This document shows, in pieces, positions 4,986-5,699 of a stretch of 5,699 nucleotides of DNA; the first letter of the stretch is position 1, and each line of letters begins with the position of its first letter. The position numbers and the translations under genes were made by a program. The stretch covers positions 1 through 5,699 of the forward strand of contig CAMPIF010000313.1 of assembly GCA_946886245.1 (NCBI GenBank), written 5' to 3'. The notes under the pieces were generated by a model. That model worked only from the letters and a program-made list of their open reading frames with translations. It was not told the origin of the DNA and did not search any database. The stretch comes from Ectopseudomonas composti (lineage in GTDB: Bacteria > Pseudomonadota > Gammaproteobacteria > Pseudomonadales > Pseudomonadaceae).

Positions 4986-5699
4986 TCAGGGCATCTGCAC
5001 TTCGATGACGCCGTCAGCACTGACCGTGACCTGGCTGGTGCCAGCTTCGATCTGCGGTGTGGGGGCTGAGTCCATCATCGCCATGCCCTTGGCTTCGAAG
5101 TTGCGCATGGCCATTGGCGGCTGGAAACCACCGGTGTTGAGGTTCAGGCTGACCAGCTTGTAGCCCTTGCCGCCGAGCGCTTCGGTGGCCAGCTGCGCGC
5201 GTGCCTTGAAGGCATTCACGGCGTCCTTGAGCATGGCATCCTCGCGGGTCTTGCGGGTGTCGGTGGCGATGCTGAAGTCCATGCCGGCCATCTTCATCGA
5301 TTGCAGCAATTCACCGGTGAGGGTGGACAAGCGGGCGAAGTCGGCGCTTTCCAGACGCACCTCGGCGCGCTCGCGCCAGGCGGTGATCTTCTGGCCCTTG
5401 TCGTCATACACCGGGTAGCTGTTGCGGCTGCCGAGTTTGACTGCCACGCCCTTGACCTGGCGGACCTGTTCCAGTGTCTTGTTGAGGGTGTTGGTGATCT
5501 CGGCGGCCAGTTTGGCCGGGTCGCTGTGCTGCGTTTCGGTGTAGAGGGTGACGTGCATCAGATCGTGCGCCACTTCCTGATTGACCTCGGCGCGCAGGGC
5601 GATCTGGTTGTAACGCGCCTCGGCGGCCAGCAGGCCGGTGCTGGCCAGGCTGGCGGCGGTGAGGGCGAGGGCAGTGGCGATACGGGTCATGGTGCGCAT
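4986..5699 (-). CDS. Periplasmic SIMPL-domain (DUF541) protein
   Basis: This 237-residue protein has a signal peptide (Arg-rich start, hydrophobic Ala/Leu core at 7-25, cleavage near Ala25/Ala26) followed by one SIMPL domain over most of the mature chain. The family look is seen in the beta strand near residues 45-56 (VAHDLMHVTLYTET), repeated short helices, and the C-terminal strand TSQVTVSADGVIEVQ, as in oxidative stress-defence proteins of the YggE type. The molecular function of the family is not established; YggE of E. coli is linked to oxidative stress. A Met-rich patch (AKGMAMMD, 203-210) lies near the C terminus. The gene begins at the right edge: ATG 5699-5697 or the fourth codon ATG 5690-5688 could be the start, and the bases that would carry a ribosome binding site are outside the window. 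It lies upstream of dppA1 on the same strand with a hairpin between, so it is probably a separate transcript. From memory it corresponds to PA4495. Confidence 0.8.
   Translation of the reverse strand: MRTMTRIATALALTAASLASTGLLAAEARYNQIALRAEVNQEVAHDLMHVTLYTETQHSDPAKLAAEITNTLNKTLEQVRQVKGVAVKLGSRNSYPVYDDKGQKITAWRERAEVRLESADFARLSTLTGELLQSMKMAGMDFSIATDTRKTREDAMLKDAVNAFKARAQLATEALGGKGYKLVSLNLNTGGFQPPMAMRNFEAKGMAMMDSAPTPQIEAGTSQVTVSADGVIEVQMP

Noticed and set aside
4909..5163. Plus-strand 84-codon frame beginning in the dppA1 upstream region
   Set aside because: It has no ribosome binding site and most of it is antisense to the SIMPL-domain gene. No family resemblance.
1..5699. Search for a novel mobile, defence, toxin-antitoxin, CRISPR or biosynthetic system
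   Set aside because: No transposase, direct-repeat array, attachment site, small toxin-like gene pair or composition shift was seen. All coding space is explained by four core-type genes.

Overview
The window looks like chromosomal DNA from a high-GC Pseudomonas. The reasons are strong G/C preference at third codon positions, long open frames antisense to the real genes, a palindromic repeat of the REP type, and a gene order I recognise from memory of Pseudomonas aeruginosa: a SIMPL-domain gene, dppA1, dppA2, then the metallo-dipeptidase gene mdpA (around PA4495-PA4498). The repeat and the protein sequences would also suit the mendocina/alcaligenes/stutzeri side of the genus. I cannot fix the species.

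Layout from left to right. Positions 1-137 are a non-coding control region. It holds a sigma70-type promoter whose spacer and -10 box are covered by a perfect 12+3+12 bp inverted repeat, which looks like a repressor operator. Next is an M24-family metallopeptidase (138-1367, + strand, mdpA-like). It converges, across a 54 bp gap, on a minus-strand group. In transcription order that group is a periplasmic SIMPL-domain protein (4986-5699), a classical dipeptide-binding protein DppA (3162-4760), and a second, diverged DppA paralogue (1422-3017). Between the SIMPL gene and the first dppA lies a 225 bp region with a terminator-like hairpin, an IHF-like site, a 12 bp palindrome, a candidate sigma54 (-24/-12) promoter and a C/A-rich leader just before the ribosome binding site. 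Between the two dppA genes is a 144 bp gap with a REP-like pair of inverted hairpins.

How the genes work together. The two binding proteins should capture short peptides in the periplasm and pass them to a DppBCDF-type ABC permease, which is not in this window. The cytoplasmic M24 enzyme would then cleave imported dipeptides to amino acids. The first DppA keeps both residues that hold the termini of a dipeptide in E. coli DppA (the amino-binding Asp and the carboxylate-binding Arg). The second keeps the Asp but has Gly at the Arg position, so the pair may divide the work between dipeptides and longer or different peptides.

I see no mobile element, CRISPR array, RNA gene or defence system here. 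The parts worth attention are regulatory DNA (the mdpA operator and the control region of the first dppA) and the changed binding pocket of the second DppA.
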